Shown: piece after piece, positions 34,277-42,163 of the stretch
How positions within the stretch are numbered: position 1 is the stretch's first letter
Layout: every line of letters begins with the position of its first letter
Program-made: the position numbers and the translations under genes
Notes under the pieces: model-generated
Told to the model about the DNA's origin: nothing
The model's input: the letters and a program-made list of their open reading frames with translations, nothing else
Database searches by the model: none
Assembly: GCF_021284765.1 (NCBI RefSeq)
Contig: NZ_CP089924.1
Coordinates: 1,816,001 to 1,880,000, forward strand
Direction of reading: 5' to 3'
Source of the DNA: Lysobacter sp. 5GHs7-4
GTDB taxonomy: Bacteria; Pseudomonadota; Gammaproteobacteria; Xanthomonadales; Xanthomonadaceae
DNA: 64,000 bases

Positions 34277-35244
34277 CGCTTGCGGGCGTTCGCTATCACG
34301 CTAGCCACGGGGCCGCGCAATGCGGCCCCGTGCGTTTGCGCGGGCGCGGCGTGCTCTAACAGGGATTGATGCGCGCCGACGCCGGCCATGGTGCCGGCCG
34401 CGACCGCCAGGCTGACGCTGGCCATCGCGCTGACGGCGTCGCCGGCCGCGTACACGCCCGCCACGGACGTGCGTTTGAATGCGTCCACGCGCAACAGCGG
34501 GCCCCAGGGGCCGTCCTCGTACTCGCAGCCCAACTGTTGCGCCAGATCGTCGGCCGGGTGGATGCTCGGCGCCACGAACAAGCCCGCTAGCGGCAGTTCG
34601 CGGCCGTCGCGCAGGCGCACGCCGCGCATGCGCTCGGGCGTGCCCAGCACTTCCACCACCTCGCTGCGTTCGATCGCGACGCCGCGCGCGGCCAGTTGCC
34701 GCGCCTGCTCGGCATCGGGTTCGAACGCGCCCTGGCTGAAGTAGGTGGTCGGGCCCCAGTCGGGCACCAGCAGGGCCTGATGCAGGGAACTGGCCTGCGT
34801 GGCCAGCACGCCCAACGCGCCGCGGTCGAATTCGTAGCCGTGGCAGTAAGGGCAGTGCACCACGCTGCGGCCCCAGCCCTCGCGCAGGCCGGGGATCGCC
34901 GGCAACTCGTCGGCGACGCCGGTGGCCAGCACCAGCCGACGCGCGCTCAGCGCGCGGCCGTCGTCCAGCGTCAGGGCGAAGCCGTCGCCGTGCGCGCGCG
35001 CCTGCGCGACGCGCGCGGGCAGCAGCTCGACCGTGGGATAGGCCGCCAACTGACGGCTGGCCTCGTCCAGCATGTCCGCCGGGGTCCAGCCGTCCATGCC
35101 GAAGAAGCCGTGCGAGTGGCTGGCATAGCGGTTGCGCGGCCGGCCGGCGTCGATCACCAGCACGCGCCGGCGCGCGCGCGCCAACGGCATCGCGGCGGCC
35201 AGGCCGGCGTAGCTGCCGCCTACGACGATCACTTCGTGTTGCAT
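34258..35244 (-). CDS. Thioredoxin reductase-like FAD-dependent oxidoreductase
   Basis: A 328-residue flavoprotein with the FAD-binding 'VIVVGGSYAGLAAAMPLARA', a dithiol motif CPYC (residues 131-134 in VVHCPYCHGYEFD), and 'SVAGVYAAGDAVSAMASVSL' near the C-terminus. The NADPH region is diverged from true TrxB, so it is probably a TrxR-like enzyme of unknown electron acceptor. It is divergent from an Rrf2 regulator gene, which probably controls it. The C-terminus extends into the pirin gene's 3' end (19-base convergent overlap). Confidence 0.88.
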   Translation of the reverse strand: MQHEVIVVGGSYAGLAAAMPLARARRRVLVIDAGRPRNRYASHSHGFFGMDGWTPADMLDEASRQLAAYPTVELLPARVAQARAHGDGFALTLDDGRALSARRLVLATGVADELPAIPGLREGWGRSVVHCPYCHGYEFDRGALGVLATQASSLHQALLVPDWGPTTYFSQGAFEPDAEQARQLAARGVAIERSEVVEVLGTPERMRGVRLRDGRELPLAGLFVAPSIHPADDLAQQLGCEYEDGPWGPLLRVDAFKRTSVAGVYAAGDAVSAMASVSLAVAAGTMAGVGAHQSLLEHAAPAQTHGAALRGPVASVIANARKRQNLPS

Positions 35245-35300
35245 GGTTCGGCTCCGGTGAGTGGGCGACCGGGGCTGCCGCGGTCGGCGGGCCGGTCTAT

Positions 35301-35364
35301 ATGTATCAATTGAAGTTACGTTTTATCACCCGATCCCGCATTAATGCAACTAATCGTGTTACAT
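35301..35364. promoter_or_regulatory. Two ATGnAAC-N7-GTTnCAT operator-like sites
   Basis: Site 2 (35344-35364) is ATGCAAC-N7-GTTACAT, a 7+7 inverted repeat with one mismatch pair. Site 1 (35301-35321) is ATGTATC-N7-GTTACGT, same layout with one change in each arm. Centres are 43 bp apart, about four helical turns. Both lie in the AT-rich gap between the flavoprotein and the Rrf2 gene, so they are likely Rrf2 operators for both. Confidence 0.62.
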
Positions 35365-35417
35365 GAGAGGGCGGCTGTTAAGATTGCCCCGACCGACCCA
35401 CCGCGAGCGCGAGCCGG

Positions 35418-35873
35418 ATGAGAAACGACAACCGCCTGTCGCGCATGCTGCACGTGCTGATCCACATGGCGCAGCATCCCGGGCCGATCACCTCCGAGCT
35501 GATCGCCAGCATCCTCAGCACCAATGCGGTGGTGGTGCGCCGGACCATGGCCGGCCTGCGCGAACAGGGCTATGTGCAGTCGGTGAAAGGCCATGGCGGC
35601 GGTTGGTCGCTGGCGCAGCCGCTGGACAAGATCAGCCTGCTCGACGTGTACCGCGCGATCGGCGAGCCGCCGGTGTTCGCGCTGGGCCTGTCCGACGACC
35701 ATCCGCGCTGCCTGGTCGAGCAGGGCGTGAACGCCGCCCTGCGCGGCGCGCTGGAGGAAGCGCGCGAGCAATTGCTGTCGCGTTTCGCCACCACCACGCT
35801 GGACGCGATCGCGCGCGATTACGAGGCGCGCATGCAGGGACGCAAGGCGCCGCGGCCGTGGTGGGAGCGCTGA
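35418..35873 (+). CDS. Rrf2 family transcriptional regulator
   Basis: A 151-residue winged-helix regulator. The DNA-binding region is 'PITSELIASILSTNAVVVRR' with the wing 'GYVQSVKGHGGGWSLAQPLD'. It has a single cysteine (Cys98, HPRCLVEQG) and lacks the three-Cys Fe-S cluster site of IscR/NsrR, so it resembles YwnA-type Rrf2 proteins that may sense thiol-reactive compounds. It is divergent from the thioredoxin reductase-like gene, with two candidate operators in the gap. Confidence 0.92.
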   Translation: MRNDNRLSRMLHVLIHMAQHPGPITSELIASILSTNAVVVRRTMAGLREQGYVQSVKGHGGGWSLAQPLDKISLLDVYRAIGEPPVFALGLSDDHPRCLVEQGVNAALRGALEEAREQLLSRFATTTLDAIARDYEARMQGRKAPRPWWER

Positions 35874-36021
35874 CGCGCGCACGCGATTGGCCGGCGCGCG
35901 CGGGCGGCCGCGTTAGCTAGCTACGGCGCAGTCATCGGACGAACGCGCTGAAGACCCGCGTGCCGATGACGCGCCGGCGCCGCCGTCCGGCTGCGCCGTC
36001 TTCCTGCGAAGGAGTGCAGTC

Positions 36022-36279
36022 ATGCCCGGGATCGATCCCAACAAGTTCGTCATCGTCGCCAGTTTCGTATCGCCCGGCGTAGGCCAGGGCGCGGGCGGCT
36101 TCGCCATCGTCGGCGGCAAGGTCGTCAAGATTCCGCCGCGCGGCATCAAGCTGTTGCAGGCGAGCTACCAGATGCTCGACGCCGCCGAGAGCGCGGGCAA
36201 CCGCAAGCTCGCCGCGACGCTGCAGCAGGCCGCGCTGGCGGCGGCCGAAGATGCGGTGAAACAGAAAGCGGCGCGCTGA
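36022..36279 (+). CDS. Hypothetical 85-residue protein
   Basis: I do not recognise this protein. It starts MPGIDPNKFVIVASFVSPGV, has a Gly-rich middle (GQGAGGFAIVGGKVVKIPPR) and a helical, Ala-rich C-terminal half (about 50-85). No signal or membrane segment is clear. Support: a good ribosome site (GAAGGAG seven bases before ATG), normal codon use, and a bidirectional terminator 22 bases downstream. Confidence 0.7.
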   Translation: MPGIDPNKFVIVASFVSPGVGQGAGGFAIVGGKVVKIPPRGIKLLQASYQMLDAAESAGNRKLAATLQQAALAAAEDAVKQKAAR

Positions 36280-36301
36280 GCGCGCATCGGCGAGAGGTAC
36301 G

Positions 36302-36346
36302 AAAAGGCCGCGCCCCACGCTCGACGGGGCGTGGGACGCGGCCTTT
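36302..36346. terminator. Bidirectional terminator between hypothetical gene and aqpZ
   Basis: AAAGGCCGCG.CCCACGC pairs with GCGTGGG.CGCGGCCTTT over 18 positions (one mismatch), loop of eight. A-rich on the left, T-rich on the right, so it suits the convergent genes on both sides. Confidence 0.9.
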
Positions 36347-36389
36347 CGTGACGCGCGATCGCGATCGGACGGTTAGCCGCCGCGCTCGC

Positions 36390-37100
36390 TCAGTCCTTGC
36401 CGAACCAGCGGTAGATCACGCCGCCCAGCAGGCCGCCCAGGATCGGCGCCAGCCAGAACAGCCACAACTGCGAGATCGCCTGCGAGCCCGCGAACAAGCC
36501 CACGCCGGTCGAGCGCGCCGGGTTCACCGAGGTGTTGGTGACCGGGATGCTGATCAGGTGGATCAGGGTCAGCGCAAGGCCGATCGCGATCGGCGCGAAG
36601 CCGGCCGGCGCGCGCGGATGGGTCGCGCCCAGGATCACCACCAGGAACATCGCCGTCATCACCACTTCGCACAGGAACGCCGCCGCGACCGAGTAACCGC
36701 CGGGCGAATGCGAGCCGTAGCCGTTGCTGGCGAAGGCGCCGGCGGCGTTGGGATCGACCGAGAACTCCGGGTTGCCGGCTGCGATCTGCCACAGCACGAA
36801 ACCGGCGAACAGACCGCCCAGCACCTGGGCGACGATGTAGGGCAGCAGATCCTTGCCGGCGAAGCGTCCGCCCGCCCACAGACCGAAGCTCACCGCCGGA
36901 TTGAAGTGGCCGCCGGAGATGTGGCCCAGCGCATAGGCGCCGGTCAACACGGTCAGGCCGAAGGCCAGCGACACGCCCAGGAAACCGATGCCCAGCGGGT
37001 TGCCGACGCCGCCGAAATTGGCCGCCAGCACCGCGCTGCCGCAACCGCCCAGTACCAGCCAAAACGTACCGATGAATTCGGCGCCGAGTCGTTTGATCAT
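36390..37100 (-). CDS. aqpZ: Aquaporin Z
   Basis: A 236-residue aquaporin with six membrane helices and the two NPA motifs in '[20 protein letters not shown]' and '[20 protein letters not shown]'. The Arg after the second NPA (ar/R filter) is present, consistent with a water-selective channel. Start '[20 protein letters not shown]' resembles E. coli AqpZ closely. Ribosome site AGGAGG before the ATG. It forms a single-gene unit ending at the bidirectional terminator. Confidence 0.97.
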   Translation of the reverse strand: MIKRLGAEFIGTFWLVLGGCGSAVLAANFGGVGNPLGIGFLGVSLAFGLTVLTGAYALGHISGGHFNPAVSFGLWAGGRFAGKDLLPYIVAQVLGGLFAGFVLWQIAAGNPEFSVDPNAAGAFASNGYGSHSPGGYSVAAAFLCEVVMTAMFLVVILGATHPRAPAGFAPIAIGLALTLIHLISIPVTNTSVNPARSTGVGLFAGSQAISQLWLFWLAPILGGLLGGVIYRWFGKD

Positions 37101-37259
37101 GATCTTCCTCCTGGATGACGGATCGGGAACTTCGGGTCAGTCGCTACACGCGGGCGCGTCCGCGCCTGCGCACACGGTACGCCGCGCGCGTTGGCGAGGA
37201 TAGTCGGGGAGAGGCGAGGACGGCGACGGCGGAGTGTGACCGCCATCGCCGTCATCGGA

Positions 37260-37715
37260 TCACTTGCTGCTCAGTCGCGACGACGGAAAGCGCAGCCCCT
37301 GGGTCAGGCCCAGCACTTCGCCGAGCTTGTCGGGCGTGGGCGCCTGCAGCCAGATATGCGCGACCCGGCCGTCGCCGAGATCGAGCAGGGTTTCGCGCAC
37401 CTGCACGTCGGGCTTGCCGGCGAGTTCGCCGCGGTACCAGTACATGGGTTTGCCGTCGATGGTGCCGGCCTCGGCGCGATCGCCACGCTTGGGCGTGAAC
37501 GGCGACTTGTTCGAGATGTACATGCCGAACGCTTCGCTGCCGTCCTCGCGCAGGGCGAGGCAGACATCCGAACCGGCGGCGGGTTTGTGTTGCCAGACCA
37601 GTTGCGTGGACGACGGCAACTGCGGGCATCCGTCCTGTTGTTGCGCCTGCACGCTTCCTGCGTACAGCAGCCCGAGCACGGGCAGGATCGACATGCAGCA
37701 TGCCGGCATTTTCAC
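37260..37715 (-). CDS. Exported hypothetical protein
   Basis: A 151-residue protein with a signal peptide (about 1-24, SILPVLGLLYAGSVQAQ). The mature part has two further Cys (GCPQLP, DVCLALRED), likely a disulfide, and motifs 'KPMYWYRGELAGKPDVQVRE' and 'HIWLQAPTPDKLGEVLGLTQ'. Not recognisable as a known family. Start is GTG at 37715 behind a G-rich ribosome site (AAGGGGGAT), with an ATG two codons later as alternative. Likely periplasmic. Confidence 0.75.
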   Translation of the reverse strand: MKMPACCMSILPVLGLLYAGSVQAQQQDGCPQLPSSTQLVWQHKPAAGSDVCLALREDGSEAFGMYISNKSPFTPKRGDRAEAGTIDGKPMYWYRGELAGKPDVQVRETLLDLGDGRVAHIWLQAPTPDKLGEVLGLTQGLRFPSSRLSSK

Positions 37716-37875
37716 GACTGGATCCCCCTTGAGGTCGCTGGACGATAAAACGTGACCTGCGTCAGAACATAAGGCAGTTCCGGGGGATTGACAAATCCTG
37801 TGGTTTCAGAGGCAACTGAATAGGCGCTTTGCCGAGTTTGGCCGCGGCTCGTGGGGCCTAATCCGGCGGCCGGGC

Positions 37876-38736
37876 TCAGCGCTCGGGCAGGGGGATGAAC
37901 TCGTCGTCGCCCGGGACCTGGCCGAAGCGGCCCTCCAGCCAGTCCTGCTTGGCCTGCTCGATCCGCTCGCGCGAGCTGGACACGAAGTTCCACCACAGGT
38001 GGCGCGGCCCATCCAGGGGCTCGCCGCCCAGCAGCATGGCCTTGAGCGGGGTCTTGGCGCGCAGCACCGGCCGGGTGCCCGGGTCGAGCGCGATCAGATG
38101 CTTTTCGGGCAGGTCGGCGCCGTCCAGCTGGGCCTGGCCTTCGAGCAGGTAGAGCGCGCGCTCGGCGTGGCTGTCCTCGATCGCCAGCTCGGCGTCGGCG
38201 TCCAGGTCGATGGCGACGTAGAGGGTGTCGCTGAAGACCTTGACCGGGGATTCCTCGCCGTAGCCGCGGCCGGCGACCACGCGCAGCCAGGCGCCATCGC
38301 GGCGCAGCTGCGGCAGCGTGGCCGCGGCGTGGTGGTGGAAGGCCGGCGCGGTTTCCTCGAACGTGCGCGGCAGCGCCACCCAGGTCTGCATGCCGTGCAG
38401 CGGATGCTCGCCCGCGCGCAGCGCCTGCGGAGTGCGCTCGGAATGGGCGATGCCGCGGCCGGCGGTCATCCAGTTCACGTCGCCCGGGTTGATGTCCTGC
38501 ACGCTGCCCAGGGTGTCGCGGTGGCCGATGCTGCCCGACCACAGGAAGGTGACGGTGGCCAGGCCGATGTGCGGATGCGGGCGCACGTCGATGCCGCGGC
38601 CGGGTTCGAACAACGCCGGACCCATGTGATCGACGAACACGAACGGCCCCACCGAGCGCGCCTGGATGGACGGCACGGCGCGCCGCACCTGGAAACCGCC
38701 GAGGTCGTGGACGCGGGGGGCGACGAGGGTGGTCAT
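37876..38736 (-). CDS. Pirin family protein (second copy)
   Basis: A 286-residue pirin with the metal site 'VRPHPHIGLATVTFLWSGSI' (two His) and 'GRGIAHSERTPQALRAGEHP' (His and Glu). The C-terminal cupin ends 'FGQVPGDDEFIPLPER', a common pirin ending. It is only moderately similar to the pirin at 33410: the spacing of metal ligands is the same but the surrounding sequence differs, so they are old paralogues or separate acquisitions. Stand-alone gene; substrate unknown. Confidence 0.93.
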   Translation of the reverse strand: MTTLVAPRVHDLGGFQVRRAVPSIQARSVGPFVFVDHMGPALFEPGRGIDVRPHPHIGLATVTFLWSGSIGHRDTLGSVQDINPGDVNWMTAGRGIAHSERTPQALRAGEHPLHGMQTWVALPRTFEETAPAFHHHAAATLPQLRRDGAWLRVVAGRGYGEESPVKVFSDTLYVAIDLDADAELAIEDSHAERALYLLEGQAQLDGADLPEKHLIALDPGTRPVLRAKTPLKAMLLGGEPLDGPRHLWWNFVSSSRERIEQAKQDWLEGRFGQVPGDDEFIPLPER

Positions 38737-38871
38737 GGCGGGGCTCTCTGGCTGCGCGTGGATGCAGGCGCTAGCTTGTCACGGCCCGCCGCGCGTCAGC
38801 ATGCGGCGCGCGCAACGGCCTGTTGCGGCGCCGCGTCTTGGGCCTGCGGTGTTGCGGTGCTGCGGCGCGGC

Positions 38872-39249
38872 TCAGGGCGCCGCGCCCACCTTGACCGTCG
38901 CCGTCGGCGCGTCGCCCTGGCTCAAGGCGGTCAGTTCGATGGTCCAGGCGCCCGCATTCAAGCGCGTCGCGCGCTCGGTGTTGAACACCAGCGTCTGCGC
39001 GGCGGCGCCAGCGGCCTCGAATTCGAAGTGGGCGTCGGCGTCGCCGGCGCGGATGCACTGCACCTTGGGCGGGCAGCGCGAATCGTTGCTCACGCCCACG
39101 TAGCGCAGGCGCGAACGATCGCTCAGGGTGACCTGCTCGCCGGGTTTCAGGGTCGCTTCCAGACCGTCGCCGCCGGTGGTGCCGGCACCGCCGCTGGCGC
39201 AGGCGGACAGGGCGGTAAGCGAGAGCAGGGCGGCGAACAGACGGCTCAT
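38872..39249 (-). CDS. Small lipoprotein
   Basis: A 125-residue lipoprotein (MSRLFAALLSLTALSAC). The mature part has 'LKPGEQVTLSDRSRLRYVGV' and a Cys pair in 'SRCPPKVQCIRAGDADAHFE', then a beta-rich end (WTIELTALSQGDAPTATVKV). This pattern is shared by many small Xanthomonadaceae lipoproteins of unknown function. ATG at 39249 chosen because it is directly followed by the signal peptide. Confidence 0.8.
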   Translation of the reverse strand: MSRLFAALLSLTALSACASGGAGTTGGDGLEATLKPGEQVTLSDRSRLRYVGVSNDSRCPPKVQCIRAGDADAHFEFEAAGAAAQTLVFNTERATRLNAGAWTIELTALSQGDAPTATVKVGAAP

Positions 39250-39323
39250 GGCGGCGGGGCTCGATGCGGACTGTCCGGATCGTAACCGACGCCGGCGCGC
39301 GCGCCGCGACGCGGCGTTCACTT

Positions 39324-39683
39324 CTAGGCGGCGGAGCGTTCGCGCAGCGTGCGGGCCTTGGCATGGGCGCGGCGGGAGCGCCAGCCGAACAGCAGCGCGC
39401 CCACGGCGACCGCGGCCGCGGGCGCGACCGACAGCAGCCGCACGCGCTCGCCGTAGCGGCCGTGCGCGACCGGATCGGGCGCGGCCAGCAGGGTCGAGTC
39501 GACCAGGGTGACCTGCGCCCAGACCGCGAACGCCAGGGTCGCCAGCGCCAGCGCGATCAAGGCGATCAACCGTGGCGTCAAGGCGTCCGGGCCGCGCCCG
39601 AGCAGGGCGCGTGCGAAATGCAGGGAGAGGGTATAGGTGCCGACGTAGGTCAGCAGGGCGGTGACGAACAGCACGCCTTCCAT
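39324..39683 (-). CDS. Small three-helix membrane protein
   Basis: A 119-residue protein with hydrophobic segments at about 4-24, 37-60 and 84-104 and a basic C-terminal tail (RSRRAHAKARTLRERSAA). No family recognised. Good ribosome site: AAGGAG eight bases before ATG. It is 74 bases upstream of the lipoprotein gene on the same strand. Confidence 0.72.
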   Translation of the reverse strand: MEGVLFVTALLTYVGTYTLSLHFARALLGRGPDALTPRLIALIALALATLAFAVWAQVTLVDSTLLAAPDPVAHGRYGERVRLLSVAPAAAVAVGALLFGWRSRRAHAKARTLRERSAA

Positions 39684-39845
39684 CGAGGGAACTCCTTATC
39701 CCGTTGCGGTATGGCGCCGAGCATAGGCGAGCGCCAGCGGCACCTACTGTCTCACGCGCCGAGGCGTGGCGGAACTGCGCCGAGGCGGTGTCCGCTTAGG
39801 TCGGGTGGTCGCGCGCAGCTGCAACGCAGTCGAGGTGGGCTTGGG

Positions 39846-39863
39846 TTCCGGCATTCGCCGGAA
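39846..39863. repeat. TTCCGGC-ATTC-GCCGGAA palindrome repeat
   Basis: A perfect 7-bp stem with an ATTC loop, in the gap between two leftward genes. Such 'CCGGCATTCGCCGG' units are common as scattered repeats in this family (from memory). No second copy was noticed in this window. Confidence 0.6.
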
Positions 39864-39894
39864 TGACGGGAACGAGGCGCTGCGCGGGGCGCGC

Positions 39895-40569
39895 TCAGCG
39901 GCGGTCGCGGCGCGAGGTCAGGCGGTCGGCCAGCCGCGTCGGTTCCGGCAGGCGGTAGCCGCGCAGGCATCGCAAGGTCAGCGCCAGCGCGCTGTCCATC
40001 GACACGCGATGGCCGGGCGAGACGATCAGCGGCCGGCAGCGCGGCTTGCTGCGCAGCACCTGGGCGATGGTGCGGCCGCGGTACAACAGCGGCGCGCGGT
40101 CGCCGCGTTGCGGGCCGGGCTCGTCGTGTCGGCCCACCAGCACTATCTTGGCCACGCCGATGCTGGGCAGGCCGGTGACCACGCCGAAATGCGCGGCGAT
40201 GCCCAGGCCACGCGGATGGGCGATGCCGTGGCCGTCGACGAACACCAGATCCGGCGCCTCGCCCAGCGCGTCCAGCGCCGCCAGCAGGGCCGGCAGTTCG
40301 CGAAAGCTCAGCAGGCCGGGGATGTAGGGCATGCGCGTGGGAATGCGCGCGACCTCCTGCCGCAACGGTTGCAGGCTGTCGGCGTCCAGCAGCACCGCGG
40401 CGGCGCGCGTGGTGGCGCCCTCGTCCTCGAAGCCGACATCGAAGCCGGCGATGCGGCGCGGCGGATTCGGGTAGTCGTCCTCGATGCGAACCTCGCGCGC
40501 CAGCGTTTCCTGCAACGCGCGCGCGGCCGCGACGTCGCCGTCCCAGGCCGGCAGCGCGGCGCGCTCCAT
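39895..40569 (-). CDS. nfi: Endonuclease V
   Basis: A 224-residue endonuclease V. The catalytic acids are visible: Asp in '[20 protein letters not shown]', Glu in '[20 protein letters not shown]', and Asp in '[20 protein letters not shown]'. '[20 protein letters not shown]' and '[20 protein letters not shown]' are further family blocks. It cuts DNA next to deaminated bases such as hypoxanthine. The ATG is overlapped by the stop of the histidine phosphatase gene (TGATG), so translation is coupled. Confidence 0.95.
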   Translation of the reverse strand: MERAALPAWDGDVAAARALQETLAREVRIEDDYPNPPRRIAGFDVGFEDEGATTRAAAVLLDADSLQPLRQEVARIPTRMPYIPGLLSFRELPALLAALDALGEAPDLVFVDGHGIAHPRGLGIAAHFGVVTGLPSIGVAKIVLVGRHDEPGPQRGDRAPLLYRGRTIAQVLRSKPRCRPLIVSPGHRVSMDSALALTLRCLRGYRLPEPTRLADRLTSRRDRR

Positions 40570-41081
40570 CAGTAGCGCGTCTGGCTCAGATGGGCCTGGC
40601 CCTGGCCGTCGAAGACGATGCGGATGCGGCGGTCGAACTCGTCCTCGGCCATCGGCGCGACCTCGCAGCCGCACAGCGCCGCGGCGATCGCCGGCACGGT
40701 GTTGCTGTGGCCCACCACCAGCACCGTGCCCAGCGGATGCTTGCCGCGCAGCTGCGCGGCGAACTCCGCGGCCGGCAACTTGGCGTCGTAGACCGTCACC
40801 GCCAACGCATGCGCGCGCGCGGTCGGGCCGGCGGTGTCGCGGGTGCGGCGGTAGTCGGTGGCGTAGACGGCGAACAGCTCGCGGCCGGCGAAGCTGTCGG
40901 CCAGGCGTTGCGCGCGCGCGCGACCGGCGTCGCTGAGCGTGGGATCGCGCGGGTCGTCGCTGGCTTTTTCGGCATGGCGCACCAGCACGAATTCCTGCGG
41001 CATCGCCACCGGCGCGGTCGTCGCGCAGGCGGCCAGCGCGCCCAGCAGCAGGCTCAGGGCGACCGGCTTGATCGGCGTCAT
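40569..41081 (-). CDS. Exported histidine phosphatase (phosphoglycerate mutase-like)
   Basis: A 170-residue protein with a lipoprotein-like signal (LLLGALAAC) and the histidine phosphatase signature '[20 protein letters not shown]' (RHxE variant RHAEK). The second catalytic His is in '[20 protein letters not shown]'. Such short 'RHAEK' members are usually periplasmic phosphatases, substrate unknown. It is coupled to nfi by a TGATG overlap and follows the GlcG-like gene by ten bases, giving a three-gene operon. Confidence 0.9.
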   Translation of the reverse strand: MTPIKPVALSLLLGALAACATTAPVAMPQEFVLVRHAEKASDDPRDPTLSDAGRARAQRLADSFAGRELFAVYATDYRRTRDTAGPTARAHALAVTVYDAKLPAAEFAAQLRGKHPLGTVLVVGHSNTVPAIAAALCGCEVAPMAEDEFDRRIRIVFDGQGQAHLSQTRY

Positions 41082-41091
41082 GCGTGCGTCC

Positions 41092-41511
41092 TCACAGGGA
41101 TTCCAGGGCCAGCGCGCCGGCGCGCGCGATCTCGCCGTCCTGCGCCGACGGCGCGCCGGAGATGCCGATCGCGCCGAGCAAATGCTCGCGATACAGCAAG
41201 CGCACGCCGCCTTCCAGCGGCAGACCGTGCGGCAGGCCCAGCACCACCGTGTGGCCCTGCGCCAGCAGTTCCTGATGGAACACCGTGTCGCGGCGGTAGT
41301 TGGCCGCGTGCTCGGCCTTGCGGATCGCGACCTCGACGCCGGCATTGGGCGTGCCGTCCATGCGCCGGAACAACAGCAAGCGCCCGGCCTCGTCGACGAT
41401 CGCGATCGCGACGGCGTGCGCGCCGGCGCGTGCATGGGCCTCGGCCGCCTGCGCGATGCGCTCGGCGGCGGCCAGGGTGAGGACGGTGCGGGTCTGCAAT
41501 AGTGGGTTCAT
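41092..41511 (-). CDS. GlcG/HbpS-type heme-binding family protein
   Basis: A 139-residue protein of the GlcG/HbpS (DUF336) family. Motifs: 'AHAVAIAIVDEAGRLLLFRR', 'DGTPNAGVEVAIRKAEHAAN' and 'GGVRLLYREHLLGAIGISGA'. Family members bind heme or act in glycolate operons. No signal peptide is present here, suggesting a cytoplasmic protein. It is the first gene of an operon with the histidine phosphatase and nfi genes. Confidence 0.9.
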   Translation of the reverse strand: MNPLLQTRTVLTLAAAERIAQAAEAHARAGAHAVAIAIVDEAGRLLLFRRMDGTPNAGVEVAIRKAEHAANYRRDTVFHQELLAQGHTVVLGLPHGLPLEGGVRLLYREHLLGAIGISGAPSAQDGEIARAGALALESL

Positions 41512-41626
41512 GGGATTCGTGGCGGTTGAAGGCGTCGCATCGGCTAGGGACCGGCGCGATCCATACTAGGGCCGGATCGGTTCGTTACTCCAGCGCCGCC
41601 GCCTGTGGCGCGCGAAGATCGCTCCG

Positions 41627-42142
41627 TCAGTCGTCGCCGTAGCGCTCGCGATACGCTTCGCGGATGCGCCGGTTGTTGTACTCGCCGCGCTGGCAATAGC
41701 GGCAGCCGCAGAACACGCCGCGCTCGTGCGCGCCGGGGAAGTAGCGCCAGCCCAAGGTCTGCGGCAGCGCACGGATGCGCACGATCTCGCTGGCCAGGAT
41801 CGATCGCGGCAGCAGCACTTCGTAGCCTAGAGTGCCGTGTTCGCGCAGATGCGCGGCGGCCTGCGCGGCGCTCACGGCCTGATGTCGGTCGTTGTAGGTG
41901 CCGGCCAGGACGGGTTGCTCGTCGTCGACACGGAAGTACACCCCGACCGCGACCTGGAAACCGCGCCGCTTGAGCTCGCGCACCCATTGGTGGCTGACCA
42001 CGAAGTTGGGCACCACCGGCAGGGCGAACACGCCGTGCGCGACCGGGCCGCGCGCACGCGCCGGCAGGCGTGGCAGTTTCAGGCCACTGCGACGGATCGC
42101 CGCCGCGTCGCGTTCGTCGGCGATGTGAACGAACACAGTCAT
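41627..42142 (-). CDS. Conserved protein with CGCRYC cysteine cluster
   Basis: A 171-residue protein I cannot assign to a named family. It begins 'MTVFVHIADERDAAAIRRSG' and has 'VAHGVFALPVVPNFVVSHQW'. Near the C-terminus is 'HERGVFCGCRYCQRGEYNNR', a CxCxxC cluster suggesting zinc or another metal. ATG at 42142 follows GAGGAGCACGCCGGC. It lies 21 bases after mfd on the same strand, so it may be on the same transcript. Confidence 0.75.
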   Translation of the reverse strand: MTVFVHIADERDAAAIRRSGLKLPRLPARARGPVAHGVFALPVVPNFVVSHQWVRELKRRGFQVAVGVYFRVDDEQPVLAGTYNDRHQAVSAAQAAAHLREHGTLGYEVLLPRSILASEIVRIRALPQTLGWRYFPGAHERGVFCGCRYCQRGEYNNRRIREAYRERYGDD

Positions 42143-42163
42143 GCCGGCGTGCTCCTCATCGCC

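Noticed and set aside
34307..34333. Terminator-like hairpin CACGGGGCCGC/GCGGCCCCGTG after the pirin gene
   Set aside because: It lies inside the coding end of the convergent flavoprotein gene and lacks a T-tract. It might still slow transcription, but I do not call it a terminator.
35245..35417. NsrR-type operator
   Set aside because: The sites do not fit the AAGATGCATTT pattern, and the Rrf2 protein lacks the three Fe-S cysteines of NsrR.
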